A stretch of DNA of 64,000 bases from Stutzerimonas stutzeri (lineage in GTDB: Bacteria; Pseudomonadota; Gammaproteobacteria; Pseudomonadales; Pseudomonadaceae), in NCBI RefSeq assembly GCF_015291885.1, contig NZ_CP036186.1, positions 1,126,001 through 1,190,000 of the forward strand, written 5' to 3'. Of this stretch, positions 27,055 through 36,454 are shown in pieces; position 1 is the first letter of the stretch, and every line of letters begins with the position of its first letter. Below the pieces are notes generated by a model. It did no database searches. It was not told where the DNA came from and saw nothing but the letters and a program-made list of their open reading frames with translations. The translations under genes and the position numbers were made by a program.

Positions 27055-27786
27055 TTACTTGCTATCGCCTTGCCCGTGCGTGCCGGCGGCCATGATGTCT
27101 TCGAGCCGCAGGCCAGTCAGGCCATGGATGGTGCGCCAGAGGTAATAGAAGATCGCCATCATCATCAGCATGCTGGGAATGGCAATCATCGGGTAGCTCA
27201 GCAGGGTCATGCGCCCCAGCTCAGCATTGAATGCTTCGCTGCCTGCTGGGCTGTTGACGATCCACTTCGCAAGCACGTAGTTCATGAAGGACGAGAAAAA
27301 GAATGTGCCACTGAGCAGGTACGTCGCCCGCAGCAGGCGCGTCTCGAAGTGCTCGACTTGGCCGTTGTGTTCCAGCTGCTCGTGAATCTTGTCCACGTTC
27401 AGCACCTTGGGGTTGTACAGCAGGGTGCGGATCAACGGGTAACGTGTGCGGGTTGACGCCAGTACGGCGATACCAATGAGGCCCGGTACTGCCGCTTCCT
27501 TGACTGCCAGCCACTGGGTATCGAGCTGTAGCAGACCGATGCCGCCAGTAAGCACTACGCTGATTAGGCCGAGCAGTGCGATCCAGTTGAACTTGCGGTA
27601 TTTGGCCAGCTCCCACAGCCCCCAGCCTAGCGGAAAGGCCAGGGCGAGCAGGAGCGCGCCATCAGCGCCGAGGCGGTGTTCGCCACTGAGCTTCATCAGG
27701 ATCAGCGAGGGAATCAGGATGCTCACGGCCAGGTCGATCAGTGGGCGTGGTTTATGTTCGGCGGGGGTGTGGGCGGTATCGGTCAT
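27055..27786 (-). CDS. VC0807-like integral membrane protein
   Basis: This 243-residue membrane protein has about six hydrophobic segments, including LIDLAVSILIPSLILMKL, ALAFPLGWGLWELAKY, NWIALLGLISVVLTGGIG and YPMIAIPSMLMMMAIFYYLW. Its middle part has the pattern LLYNPKVLNVDKIHEQL and a later SFMNYVLAKWIV, as in the VC0807 family. The function is unknown. A start ten codons earlier (27816) is also possible; neither has a strong ribosome site. Confidence 0.72.
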   Translation of the reverse strand: MTDTAHTPAEHKPRPLIDLAVSILIPSLILMKLSGEHRLGADGALLLALAFPLGWGLWELAKYRKFNWIALLGLISVVLTGGIGLLQLDTQWLAVKEAAVPGLIGIAVLASTRTRYPLIRTLLYNPKVLNVDKIHEQLEHNGQVEHFETRLLRATYLLSGTFFFSSFMNYVLAKWIVNSPAGSEAFNAELGRMTLLSYPMIAIPSMLMMMAIFYYLWRTIHGLTGLRLEDIMAAGTHGQGDSK

Positions 27787-27891
27787 GACTTCTGGTTGGT
27801 CTGAAGAGGGCTGCATGATCGCCTGTGTAGCGTCTCTTCGCCAGACCAACTTCGTCGGGATGGGAATTCTGCATGTTTCGTTTCGCGCTAC

Positions 27892-28839
27892 TCAATGTGG
27901 CGATGCGCCGACACGCCTCGCGCGCCATTGGCTGTGCTCGAAGAACAGCACAACTACCATCGCCAGGGCGAAAGGCAATAACAGATAGAAACCGCGGAAG
28001 ACGATCAGTGCTGCGAGTACATCGACAGTTGGTAGCTCGGGTAGTGCGGCGACGAAGGTCAGTTCGAGCACGCCGAGCCCGCCCGGTGCGTGGGAGAGCA
28101 GCGCCAGCGAGAAGGATGCGAGGAATACCCCGAGGATTGTCAGATAACCCGGGTTGTTTTCCGCAGGCAGTGCGAAATAGATGATCGCCGCAGCACAGAA
28201 CAGCTCAAGCGGCCCGGCCAGCAGCTGGCGGCCGACAATTGGCAGTCGTGGGTATTCGATATGCCATTTGCCCAGGCGCCAGGGCGCTAGCTGGCGCCAC
28301 GCACCGAAAGCGTAAAGCGCTATCAGCCCAAGTAGACCGGCCCCCACCGCAATCGATACCCAACTGGCGCTGGCCACGACACGCTCCAGCAGTTGCGGTT
28401 TGAGAATCAGCACGATACCTGCTGCAAGCAGGGTGCCCAGGGCGAAAGTCAGCGAACAGAAGACGATGAGGATGCCGATTTCCTGTGGTGTCAGTCCTTT
28501 GCTGCGGTATGCGCGGTAGCGCACCAACGCGCCCGAGAACACCGAAGCGCCGATGTTGTGGGCCAGGGCGTAGGTCGTGAACGAGCAGAGGGCGATGAAC
28601 CACCAGGAGATTTTCTTGCCCAGGTGGGCCATGGCAATACGGTCGTACCACGCCAGTGCGGCATAGGCGCCCAGTGTCGAGAGCGCAGCCAGCAGCCAGT
28701 GTCGTGCACCGATTGCCTGCAGGCTGCCGGTGAGCTCGGCCAGTGAGATATTGCGCACCTCGTGGTACAGCAGGTAACCAGATAGCAGCACGGCTGAGAC
28801 CCCGAACAGGGTCCAGGCGACATCGCTCCTCTTCATCAT
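27892..28839 (-). CDS. UPF0104/lysylphosphatidylglycerol synthase-type membrane protein
   Basis: This 315-residue protein has seven to eight membrane helices and resembles the membrane flippase half of MprF (LPG_synthase_TM). It has AYAALAWYDRIAMAHLGKKI, TTYALAHNIGASVFSGALVRYRAY and a LSHAPGGLGVLELTFV motif, the last being the family hallmark. No soluble lysyl-transferase domain is present, so it cannot aminoacylate lipids alone. A role in lipid handling is inferred. The ATG at 28839 has AAGGAG seven bases upstream. It is divergent from the P450 gene. Confidence 0.82.
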   Translation of the reverse strand: MMKRSDVAWTLFGVSAVLLSGYLLYHEVRNISLAELTGSLQAIGARHWLLAALSTLGAYAALAWYDRIAMAHLGKKISWWFIALCSFTTYALAHNIGASVFSGALVRYRAYRSKGLTPQEIGILIVFCSLTFALGTLLAAGIVLILKPQLLERVVASASWVSIAVGAGLLGLIALYAFGAWRQLAPWRLGKWHIEYPRLPIVGRQLLAGPLELFCAAAIIYFALPAENNPGYLTILGVFLASFSLALLSHAPGGLGVLELTFVAALPELPTVDVLAALIVFRGFYLLLPFALAMVVVLFFEHSQWRARRVGASPH

Positions 28840-29063
28840 TGCGTGACTCCTTGGGGTTTTCAGGGCGGTCACGCTCGCTGCTGGCGCGCACCGGTCATCC
28901 CTGATTCGCCGCCAGGCCAACCACCTCCACCTGTTTCGGCTCGTCCTGATAATCGGCAGCAATCGGTGGGTTTTGTTCAGTTTTCCGTCTCTCGGGGCGC
29001 TCCCCCGGCAACGCCCGAAGCAGTGAGCTGTCGACTGCAGACCCAGCTAAAAGGAGTACGCCA

Positions 29064-30314
29064 ATGACCGACATTCCCCGTGACGAACATCTGGAGAGCT
29101 CGCTTTCGCTGCTTGGCGAAGGCTATCCCTTCATTCGTGAGCGCTGCCGACGCTTGCACAGCAACCTGTTCCAGACGCGTCTTCTGATGCAGAACACCAT
29201 CTGCCTGAGTGGCGAGGAGGCTGCGCGCCTGTTCTATGACGAGCACTATCTGCAGCGGGACAAGGCAATGCCGCGGATGCTGAAAAAGACCTTGATCGGC
29301 GAAGGTGGTGTTCAAGGACTGGACGGTGAGGCCCACCGGCATCGCAAGCGCATGTTCATGCAGCTGTTGGATGCCGCAGCCGTCGAAGAGATCGTAATGG
29401 CGACCGAACAGGGCTGGCGCCGTGCTATCGGCGAGTGGCAGGCGCGCAGCAACATCGAGCTCATGCGCGAGGTCCAGACCCTACTCACCGATAGCGTATG
29501 CCGCTGGGCCGGTGTGCCACTGCCGTCAGCGGAATTGGCTGAGCGCCGTGACCAGTTGGTGGCCATGATCGACGGCGCGGGGGGCATTGGCACGCGGCAG
29601 TGGGCTGCACGCAAGGCCAGGCGCGAAGCAGAAGCCTGGTTGCAGCAGCTGATCGAACAGGTACGTTCGGGCGAGCTGGAGGCCGATCCGGCGACAGCGC
29701 TGATGGTCGTCGCACACCACCGCAACCTGGATGGCTCGCCCCTCGACAGCCGCGTGGCGGCAGTCGAGTTGCTCAACCTGTTGCGCCCGACCGTCGCTGT
29801 CTCCTATTTCATTATCTATGGCGCGCTGGAGTTGTTGGCTCACCCACAGTGGCGCGAGCGCCTGCGCACCGACGATGCCATGCTCGAGCCTTTCGCGCAG
29901 GAGGTGCGGCGAATTCATGCGTTCTTCCCTTTTACCGCCGCCCGGGTGCGCGAAGGGTTCGATTGGCAGGGCTACCATTTCCCTGCGGGCACGCGTGTCA
30001 TGCTCGACCTATGGGGTACGAACAGGGAAGCAAGTCGCTGGAGCGAACCCGACACGTTTCAACCAGAGCGCTTCGAAGGTTGGCAGGGCAACGCCTTCAG
30101 CTTCGTGACCCAGGGCGGCGGCGATCCTGCCGAGGGGCATCGTTGTCCGGGCGAACGGCTGGCCATCGAGTTACTGAAGCTTGCATTGCGCATGTTGACC
30201 CGGGAGATGCAGTACGCGGTGCCGGCGCAGGATCTGCGCATCGACCTGACGCGCATGCCAGCTAAACCGGAAAGCGGCTTGCTGATTTGTGATGTGAAGC
30301 CACTGGCTGCCTGA
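29064..30314 (+). CDS. Cytochrome P450, CYP152 fatty-acid peroxygenase type
   Basis: This 416-residue P450 carries the heme-ligand motif GHRCPGERLAIELL with Cys361. In the I helix it has LLNLLRPTVAVSYFII, with Arg241-Pro242 where ordinary P450s have an acid-alcohol pair. The Arg-Pro pair and the QGGGD-x3-GHRCPGE stretch are hallmarks of the H2O2-using CYP152 family (P450-BSbeta, SPalpha, OleT). Gln84 (GVQGLDGEAHRHRK) corresponds to Gln85 of the hydroxylase BSbeta; OleT decarboxylase has His. Alpha/beta-hydroxylation of fatty acids is therefore the likely activity. No reductase or ferredoxin is nearby, as expected for a peroxygenase. AAAGGAG precedes the ATG. Confidence 0.88.
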   Translation: MTDIPRDEHLESSLSLLGEGYPFIRERCRRLHSNLFQTRLLMQNTICLSGEEAARLFYDEHYLQRDKAMPRMLKKTLIGEGGVQGLDGEAHRHRKRMFMQLLDAAAVEEIVMATEQGWRRAIGEWQARSNIELMREVQTLLTDSVCRWAGVPLPSAELAERRDQLVAMIDGAGGIGTRQWAARKARREAEAWLQQLIEQVRSGELEADPATALMVVAHHRNLDGSPLDSRVAAVELLNLLRPTVAVSYFIIYGALELLAHPQWRERLRTDDAMLEPFAQEVRRIHAFFPFTAARVREGFDWQGYHFPAGTRVMLDLWGTNREASRWSEPDTFQPERFEGWQGNAFSFVTQGGGDPAEGHRCPGERLAIELLKLALRMLTREMQYAVPAQDLRIDLTRMPAKPESGLLICDVKPLAA

Positions 30315-30329
30315 TGCTCACGCGGGCGG

Positions 30330-33182
30330 TCAGTCGATGTGCTCGGCCTGCTTGACGCGGACCCAGTGGTCGATCAGCTCGCGCAGATGCGAGAGTTCGA
30401 CCGGCTTGGCCATGTGGCCGTCCATGCCCGCTTCCCGCGCACGTTCTCGGTGCTCGCTGAGAATGTGCGCGGTCAGGGCAACCACGGGGGTGCGCGGTCG
30501 CGCATTGTTGGCTTCCCACTCACGCAGTTGGTGGGTGGCCTGGAAGCCGTCGAGTACGGGCATCTCGCAATCCATCAGGACCAGGTCGTATGGCTGCGCC
30601 TTGATCGCTTCCAAGGCCTCTTCGCCGTTGCAGGCGGTATCCGGTTGCAGGTTGAGCTTGTTCAACATGCCGCGGATGACCTTGGTGGAGATGCTGTTGT
30701 CCTCGGCGACCAGAATGCGGAAGTCGGCAGGAACGTCGAGCAGCGTCGAGGGCGGTGGTGTCGTCTGACGATGCTGACCGCCCTGTTGGCGCTGGGCAAG
30801 CTCATCAGCCAGGGTGGTTCTTAGCGTGTAGCCCGCAACCGGCTTGGCGAGGATGCGCTTGATGCCGGCATTGCGGGCGATGATCTTGCTCGGTGCGCTG
30901 CTCATCCCGGTAAGCATGATCAGCAGAATGTCGTGGTTGAGGCTTGAATCTTCCTTGATCTTGCTGGCCAGCTGCATGCCGGTCATCCCCGGCATGTCCT
31001 GATCCAGTAACACGACATCGAAGTATTCCTTTAGATGAGCCTTGGTACGCAACAGGGCCAATGCCTCCTTGCCCGACGCAACCGCGCTGACCTCCAGTCC
31101 CCACCCGCTGCATTGCTGGACCAGCACCTTGCGACAGGTGTCGTTGTCATCGACGATCAGTAGTCGCGTACCTTGCAGTGGTCCGTCCAGATCGGCATTG
31201 CTTTGCGCCAGTCCGTCGCTGGCCAGCGGCAGGCTGATCCATAGCGTGTTGCCTTGGGTGGTGCCGGTCTGAATCCCGAAGTCGCCGTCCATCAGCTGCA
31301 CAAGCTGGCGAGCGATGATCAGCCCAAGGCGTCCGCCATGCCGCGTAGCGGCCAGGAAGTCATGGCTATCCACCGCAGCGTTGAGCAGCGCATCGCGCTC
31401 GTATGCCTCGAGCGGGCGGCCGCTATCCTGCACGGTAATCCGCAGGCGCGGGCTGTCTTGTGGTCCGTCTACCGCTGCGATGAGCAGAACCTCGCCTTCG
31501 TCAGTCTGTTTGAAGGCGTTCTCCAGCAGATTCAGCAGGGTTTGGCGCAGACGTGTCGGATCGCCTACCACTACCTGCGGCAGCTGCGGCTGGATGAAGC
31601 TGATCAACTCGACCTTTTGCTGCTCGGCCTTGGCGCGGAAGATACTCAGACAGTCCTCGATCAGGGCGTTGAAGTCGAACTGCACGTCATCCAGTTCGAT
31701 CTGGCCGGATTCCAGTTTGGAAATGTCGAGAATCTCATTGATCAGATTGAGTAGTTCGTTGCCCGAGCTGTGGATGGTTTGAACATAGTCGCGCTGTTTG
31801 GCCGACAGTGAAGTCCCGAGCAGTAACTCGCTCATGCCCAGCACGCCATTCATCGGCGTGCGCAACTCGTGGCTGATTTTCGAAAGGAAGTCGGCCTTGG
31901 TTTTCAGCTCGGCGCTGGTGACTGCGGCGGCGGTGTACTGGGTGCGACTGTCTGATTGTAGTTGCCGCTGCCGCTGCCGCTCAAGCAACGCGAAGCTAAG
32001 CAGCAGGCCGCCAAACGTCGCCAGGCTGAACAGCCCGCCGGTCAGCCATCCGGGATCGAGCTGGTCGAAGCCGAGCAACATCGGCATGAAGAACGCCATG
32101 CCCATGTTGAACAGCGTCAGGCCGGCGACCACGAGTCGCGCAGGCTGATAACCCTGTCGCCAGTGGTAGAGCGCCACGAATAGCGCACTGAACGAGGCGG
32201 CTAAGGTGAGCGAATAGATCAGCCAGCTGTACCAGAGCCAATTACCGAGCAGTATGATGCCGGCCAGGGCAAGCACCAGATTGAGCTCGATTCCGAGCAG
32301 CCAGGTTATCCAAGTGCGCCCGCGATGATGGAAAAAGCCCAGGCTGTAGCCAAGCAGCGCGCTGCTTGCCGCCAGCGCCGAGAGGTCGGCTATCAGCGGC
32401 TGGCTATAGGTCAGCCCCGGCAGCCATACCGCCAGCACTCCGAGATTCGCCATGGCGCAGGTCAGCAGCGCGCCGTGCAACAGGCTCAGCCAGATATGGG
32501 TGTAGCTGCGGGTGTAGGCAAAGCGCAACAGGTTATAGACCATCAACAACGCCAGGGCGCCGAACAACGCGCCGAACAGATAAGCTGGCTTGCTCTGACT
32601 GACCAGGCCGCTATCGTCGATGGTCTTGAACCAGGTCATCACTGGATGACTGGATTGCAGACGGATATAGGCTTCGCGTGGCTGTCCGTCGTTCGGAAGG
32701 CTGAACAGATAGGCCCGATTGGCTAGCGGTCGCGAGCTGGTCGGGCGCATCTCGCCGGTCGCCGTGTGCTGCTCCAATTGGCCGTCGCGTAGCAGGTAGA
32801 AGTCCAAATATTGCAGGCGCGGTGCGAACAGCCATAGCCATTTGGGTTTGGTCAGCGGCGGCAGGCTGACTTGCAGCCAGACGGCCTTGTCGCTCTCGGG
32901 CGCGCTATAGGAGAGCTTGTCCAAACGTTGAAACAGCGAACGCTGGGAAACCACCTCGTCGAGCGTAAGCCGGCCGGACTGGTCGATCAGCATTCGCCAG
33001 TTCTGCGGTACGGAGTCGGGCTCGGCAGTCAGAGCGGAAGGCGGGGATGGCTGGGCAATGGAAGCCTGGGCCGACAGCGGGATCAAGTTGATCAGCAGCA
33101 GGCCGAAGATGACAGAGATGGCAATCCGGAGCCGACCCACTAGAGAAGTCCGTTCATGTGTGTGACGGCGGATTATAGCCAT
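30330..33182 (-). CDS. retS: Hybrid sensor kinase RetS
   Basis: This 950-residue protein has a signal-like N terminus, a periplasmic 7TMR-DISMED2 domain (about 55-190), a seven-helix membrane domain (about 195-400), HisKA with His near 437 (SKISHELRTPMNGV), a HATPase domain and two receivers with Asp in VVLLDQDMPG (about 724) and DLVLMDCEMP (about 869). This architecture, and its place next to purD, match RetS, which binds GacS and blocks the Gac/Rsm switch between acute and biofilm lifestyles. The ATPase G1 box is degenerate (DSGRPL). The start at 33182 has a weak ribosome site, and a GTG shortly downstream is an alternative. Confidence 0.9.
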   Translation of the reverse strand: MAIIRRHTHERTSLVGRLRIAISVIFGLLLINLIPLSAQASIAQPSPPSALTAEPDSVPQNWRMLIDQSGRLTLDEVVSQRSLFQRLDKLSYSAPESDKAVWLQVSLPPLTKPKWLWLFAPRLQYLDFYLLRDGQLEQHTATGEMRPTSSRPLANRAYLFSLPNDGQPREAYIRLQSSHPVMTWFKTIDDSGLVSQSKPAYLFGALFGALALLMVYNLLRFAYTRSYTHIWLSLLHGALLTCAMANLGVLAVWLPGLTYSQPLIADLSALAASSALLGYSLGFFHHRGRTWITWLLGIELNLVLALAGIILLGNWLWYSWLIYSLTLAASFSALFVALYHWRQGYQPARLVVAGLTLFNMGMAFFMPMLLGFDQLDPGWLTGGLFSLATFGGLLLSFALLERQRQRQLQSDSRTQYTAAAVTSAELKTKADFLSKISHELRTPMNGVLGMSELLLGTSLSAKQRDYVQTIHSSGNELLNLINEILDISKLESGQIELDDVQFDFNALIEDCLSIFRAKAEQQKVELISFIQPQLPQVVVGDPTRLRQTLLNLLENAFKQTDEGEVLLIAAVDGPQDSPRLRITVQDSGRPLEAYERDALLNAAVDSHDFLAATRHGGRLGLIIARQLVQLMDGDFGIQTGTTQGNTLWISLPLASDGLAQSNADLDGPLQGTRLLIVDDNDTCRKVLVQQCSGWGLEVSAVASGKEALALLRTKAHLKEYFDVVLLDQDMPGMTGMQLASKIKEDSSLNHDILLIMLTGMSSAPSKIIARNAGIKRILAKPVAGYTLRTTLADELAQRQQGGQHRQTTPPPSTLLDVPADFRILVAEDNSISTKVIRGMLNKLNLQPDTACNGEEALEAIKAQPYDLVLMDCEMPVLDGFQATHQLREWEANNARPRTPVVALTAHILSEHRERAREAGMDGHMAKPVELSHLRELIDHWVRVKQAEHID

Positions 33183-33256
33183 GCCGCCGCCAGCCTGTAA
33201 TGCGTGCGGCACCGATAAAACTTGGTGCTGCACGCATTCTTGGCGACTGGCCGCGC

Positions 33257-34549
33257 TCAGCCTTGGCCCAGCTCCCGGGCGATGGCGCGATAGCCGATGT
33301 CGTTTCGGTAGAAACAGCCGTTCCAGCGGATTTTTTCCGCCAGACGGTATGCCTGTTGTTGCGCCTCCGATACGGTGCGGCCAATGGCCGTTGCGCAAAG
33401 TACGCGGCCGCCGGCAGTGATCACCTGGCCCTGATCATTCAGCGCGGTGCCGGCATGAAACACCTTGCCATCCAGCGCAGCGGCAGCGTCCAGCCCTTCA
33501 ATGACATCGCCCTTGGCGTAGTCGCTCGGGTATCCGCCAGCAGCCAGTACCACGCCGACGGTCGGACGCGGATCCCAGGTCGCCTCGACCTTGTCCAGCG
33601 CCTTGGCTAGCGCGGCCTCGACCAGCAACACCAGCGAGGACTCCAGGCGCACCATGATCGGCTGGGTTTCCGGATCACCGAAGCGGCAGTTGAACTCGAT
33701 GACTTTAGGCTTGCCGGCCTTGTCGATCATCAGGCCAGCGTAGAGGAAGCCGGTATAGACATTGCCTTCGGCGGCCATGCCGCGCACGGTCGGGTAGATG
33801 ACCTCGTCCATCACGCGATTGTGCACTTCGGCGGTAACCACCGGAGCGGGGGAGTAGGCACCCATGCCGCCAGTGTTCGGCCCGCTGTCGCCGTCGCCGA
33901 CGCGCTTGTGGTCCTGGCTGGTAGCCATCGGCAGCACGTTCTCGCCATCGACCATGACGATGAAACTGGCTTCCTCGCCGTCGAGGAATTCCTCGATCAC
34001 CACACGGGCGCCCGCGTCGCCGAAGGCATTGCCGGAGAGCATGTCACGCACGGCGTCCTCGGCTTCGGTCAGAGTCATCGCCACGATCACGCCTTTGCCG
34101 GCGGCCAGGCCGTCGGCCTTGATGACGATCGGAGCGCCTTTCTCACGCAGGTAGGCCAGGGCCGGCTCGACCTCGGTAAAGTTCTGGTAGTCGGCAGTAG
34201 GAATCGCGTGACGAGCCAGGAAGTCCTTGGTGAACGCCTTGGAACCCTCCAGCTGCGCAGCGGCAGCGGTAGGGCCGAAGATGTCCAGGCCGCGCGAGCG
34301 GAACAGGTCGACCACGCCTTTGACTAGTGGCGCTTCGGGACCAACGATGGTCAGTTGTACGTTGGCGTCGGCGAAATCCGCCAGTTGTTCGATGGCCAGC
34401 ACGTCGATGGCGACGTTCTCGCACTTGGCTTCGGTGGCGGTGCCGGCGTTGCCTGGGGCGACGAATACCTTGGCGACGCGTGGGTCCTGCGCGACCTTCC
34501 AGGCCAGGGCATGCTCGCGGCCGCCGCTGCCGATGATCAGTACATTCAT
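33257..34549 (-). CDS. purD: Phosphoribosylamine--glycine ligase
   Basis: This 430-residue ATP-grasp ligase makes glycinamide ribonucleotide in purine synthesis. It begins [19 protein letters not shown] and contains [45 protein letters not shown] and [18 protein letters not shown], all family signatures. The start ATG shares a base with the stop of the preceding unknown gene (TAATG), so purD translation is probably coupled to it. In relatives purD directly follows purH; here an orphan gene and an insertion element separate them. Confidence 0.96.
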   Translation of the reverse strand: MNVLIIGSGGREHALAWKVAQDPRVAKVFVAPGNAGTATEAKCENVAIDVLAIEQLADFADANVQLTIVGPEAPLVKGVVDLFRSRGLDIFGPTAAAAQLEGSKAFTKDFLARHAIPTADYQNFTEVEPALAYLREKGAPIVIKADGLAAGKGVIVAMTLTEAEDAVRDMLSGNAFGDAGARVVIEEFLDGEEASFIVMVDGENVLPMATSQDHKRVGDGDSGPNTGGMGAYSPAPVVTAEVHNRVMDEVIYPTVRGMAAEGNVYTGFLYAGLMIDKAGKPKVIEFNCRFGDPETQPIMVRLESSLVLLVEAALAKALDKVEATWDPRPTVGVVLAAGGYPSDYAKGDVIEGLDAAAALDGKVFHAGTALNDQGQVITAGGRVLCATAIGRTVSEAQQQAYRLAEKIRWNGCFYRNDIGYRAIARELGQG

Positions 34550-35259
34550 TAGTTATTGCCCAGTAGTTTGGTAATGGCATTGCCAATGGATAGGGTCGCT
34601 GATATGGCTTCAGCTGTGTCAGTAATTACGCTCATTGCGGTGGATATTTTTTCACCCGCACTAGAGTCTTTTAGCTCGCCCCTGTCTTTTTCAGGGAGCT
34701 GCAGAATTTGAGCTATTACGATATTGGCTCTGTCAAATACTTCATCAAAGCCGGTTATTTGATAGTCCTCAATTGAGGAAATAATGTCGGAGAGGCGATC
34801 ATTTAAGAGGAGCCTTATTTTCTGACTAAGGCCGGATTTCAAGAGCTCTTCTTTCGATTCGCTTATCAGGTCCCGAATTCGATCAAGCGTGTCGGTGCTC
34901 ACGTCACTCTGCTTAAATTCATAGTCAAGGAGGCGAGAGTGGGACTTCAGGTAGTTGATGGTGTGGGTGTCGATATGCTTTATGAACTCGGACCACTTAG
35001 AACTAAGTGCTGATGTGGTGAATCCGTTTTGGATAGATTTCTGCCAATGGTCTACAGCATCTTGTTCTTCAGGGTGTGCAGCTATTACCAAGCGCGCGGC
35101 TGCTCCGCTTAGAGCCATGACTTTGCCCAGTTTTTCTATAAGTTCGCCTGGATGCTTCAGTGGGAGAATGGCTTCCCAAGCTTTCCTGCATTGAGTTTCA
35201 CTACTTACTTCCTTGGCCTTTTGGAGTATGCGAAGTAAGCGGGCTGCTGCGTTGTCCAT
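34549..35259 (-). CDS. Unknown protein inserted between purH and purD
   Basis: I do not recognise this 236-residue protein. It is mostly helical by composition, rich in Asp, Glu, Lys and Ser, with no signal peptide. The last 35 residues ([20 protein letters not shown] and following) form a more hydrophobic or amphipathic helix. The DNA is clearly AT-richer than its neighbours, which suggests transfer. A possible AAGG ribosome site precedes the ATG at 35259. Its stop overlaps the purD start (TAATG). An IS630-family element ends 25 bases upstream and has replaced or displaced its original promoter. A defence or stress role is possible from context only. Confidence 0.7.
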   Translation of the reverse strand: MDNAAARLLRILQKAKEVSSETQCRKAWEAILPLKHPGELIEKLGKVMALSGAAARLVIAAHPEEQDAVDHWQKSIQNGFTTSALSSKWSEFIKHIDTHTINYLKSHSRLLDYEFKQSDVSTDTLDRIRDLISESKEELLKSGLSQKIRLLLNDRLSDIISSIEDYQITGFDEVFDRANIVIAQILQLPEKDRGELKDSSAGEKISTAMSVITDTAEAISATLSIGNAITKLLGNN

Positions 35260-35284
35260 TATACGGCCTTACAAATGCAGTATA

Positions 35285-36391
35285 TTAACCCGGCAATCAA
35301 ATACACCAAATCATGCTGCGTAGGCGATACGTGGATGCCGGAAATAAGAACGGATTCTTTGAGGGCGTAATTGCAATCGTCTCATGACCGAGCGAACACG
35401 CCTTTCCAGTTCGTCCTGATTACGCGCCGGCAAGCCCGTGCGAACCTGATGTTTCAAATCACAATTCAAATACTCGTCAGGGTTCAACTCCGGGGCGTAG
35501 GCCGGCAAGAAGAACAGTTCGATTTGCTCTTTGCGGTCGCCAACCCAGGCGCTCACCTTTTTGCTGTGGTGTACGCGCAGGTTGTCGAGAATCAGGAACA
35601 CCTTGCGGCCCTGAGCATCGCGAATCAGGCGACTCAGGAAGCGAATCAGCACTGGGGCTGTCAGCGTTTCCCGATACAGCATGAAGCGCAGTTTGCCCCG
35701 ATTGGTCACGGTGGAAATCATGTTGGTGGAAAAACGACTGCCGCTGACCAGGCGCACCGGCGTTTCGCCAATAGGGGCGTAGCTGCGGCCAGCATGGCTG
35801 TCACTGCGCATACCGGTTTCGTCGCCCCACTGAATCTCACCATTCTCAGCCCTGGCCCGCTGTGCGATGCGTGGATATTCATTATCCAGCCAGTGCTGAA
35901 CCACTTCAGGTTTCTGCTGATAAGCCCGATGCAGTGGGCGCTGCGGGGTGTAGCCCCAACGCTTGAGGTATTCACCAACCGTTCGAACCGGCATGAGAAA
36001 ACCACAGCGCTGGCGGATCAGTTCTCGCACCGCATCACGCGTCCAGAGCGCAAAGCCGAGTTTGAGTTGGTCGGGCATCTTATCGGTCATCAAGGTGCGA
36101 ATCAGCACTTCCTGGCTGGAGCTCAAACTGCGGCGATCACCCTGGCGCACACCACGCTGGCCGCCGGCAATGGCAGCCTTTTCGCCTTTATGTTCTGCGA
36201 CCTGCGCCCAGTGAGCAATAGTGCGGGGGTGAACACCAACCGCTTCGCCAATAGCCTTGTAGGTGTAACCCTGCTCACGCATGCGTAGGGCCGTGGAGCG
36301 CTTTTCACGTTGTTCTTGGGGGCTGAGTTTACGGGCATCTATTTTCATGGAGACAGATTATCTAATATGCCCTATTTATTTGCCAGGTTAA
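35285..36391 (-). mobile_element. Complete IS630-family insertion sequence
   Basis: The element is 1107 bp long. Its ends are inverted repeats TTAACCCGGCAATCAAATA (left, 35285) and TTAACCTGGCAAATAAATA (right, complement ending at 36391), matching at 16 of 19 positions. A TA dinucleotide on both sides (35283-35284, 36392-36393) fits the TA target duplication of IS630/Tc1 elements. It carries one full transposase gene on the minus strand, the same direction as the pur genes, so it may be less polar on purD than an inverted copy. Confidence 0.92.
35311..36348 (-). CDS. IS630-family transposase
   Basis: This 345-residue transposase has an N-terminal helix-turn-helix (ALRMREQGYTYKAIGEAVGV), a winged-helix part (VREL-IRQRCGF with VRTVGEYLKRWGYTPQRP) and a DDE core with IQWGDETGMRSDSHAGRSY, FLILDNLRVHHSKKV and LPAYAPELNPDEYLNCDLK. 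The catalytic residues are the Asp of WGDE, the Asp of LDN and the acidic residue of NPDEY. The frame is complete and the gene fills the element. Confidence 0.95.
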   Translation of the reverse strand: MKIDARKLSPQEQREKRSTALRMREQGYTYKAIGEAVGVHPRTIAHWAQVAEHKGEKAAIAGGQRGVRQGDRRSLSSSQEVLIRTLMTDKMPDQLKLGFALWTRDAVRELIRQRCGFLMPVRTVGEYLKRWGYTPQRPLHRAYQQKPEVVQHWLDNEYPRIAQRARAENGEIQWGDETGMRSDSHAGRSYAPIGETPVRLVSGSRFSTNMISTVTNRGKLRFMLYRETLTAPVLIRFLSRLIRDAQGRKVFLILDNLRVHHSKKVSAWVGDRKEQIELFFLPAYAPELNPDEYLNCDLKHQVRTGLPARNQDELERRVRSVMRRLQLRPQRIRSYFRHPRIAYAA

Positions 36392-36454
36392 TAGGAAGGA
36401 GGCTGCCGATGATGCTGAGGGTGGATAGCTGTAACCATCCACCCACCCAGTTAA

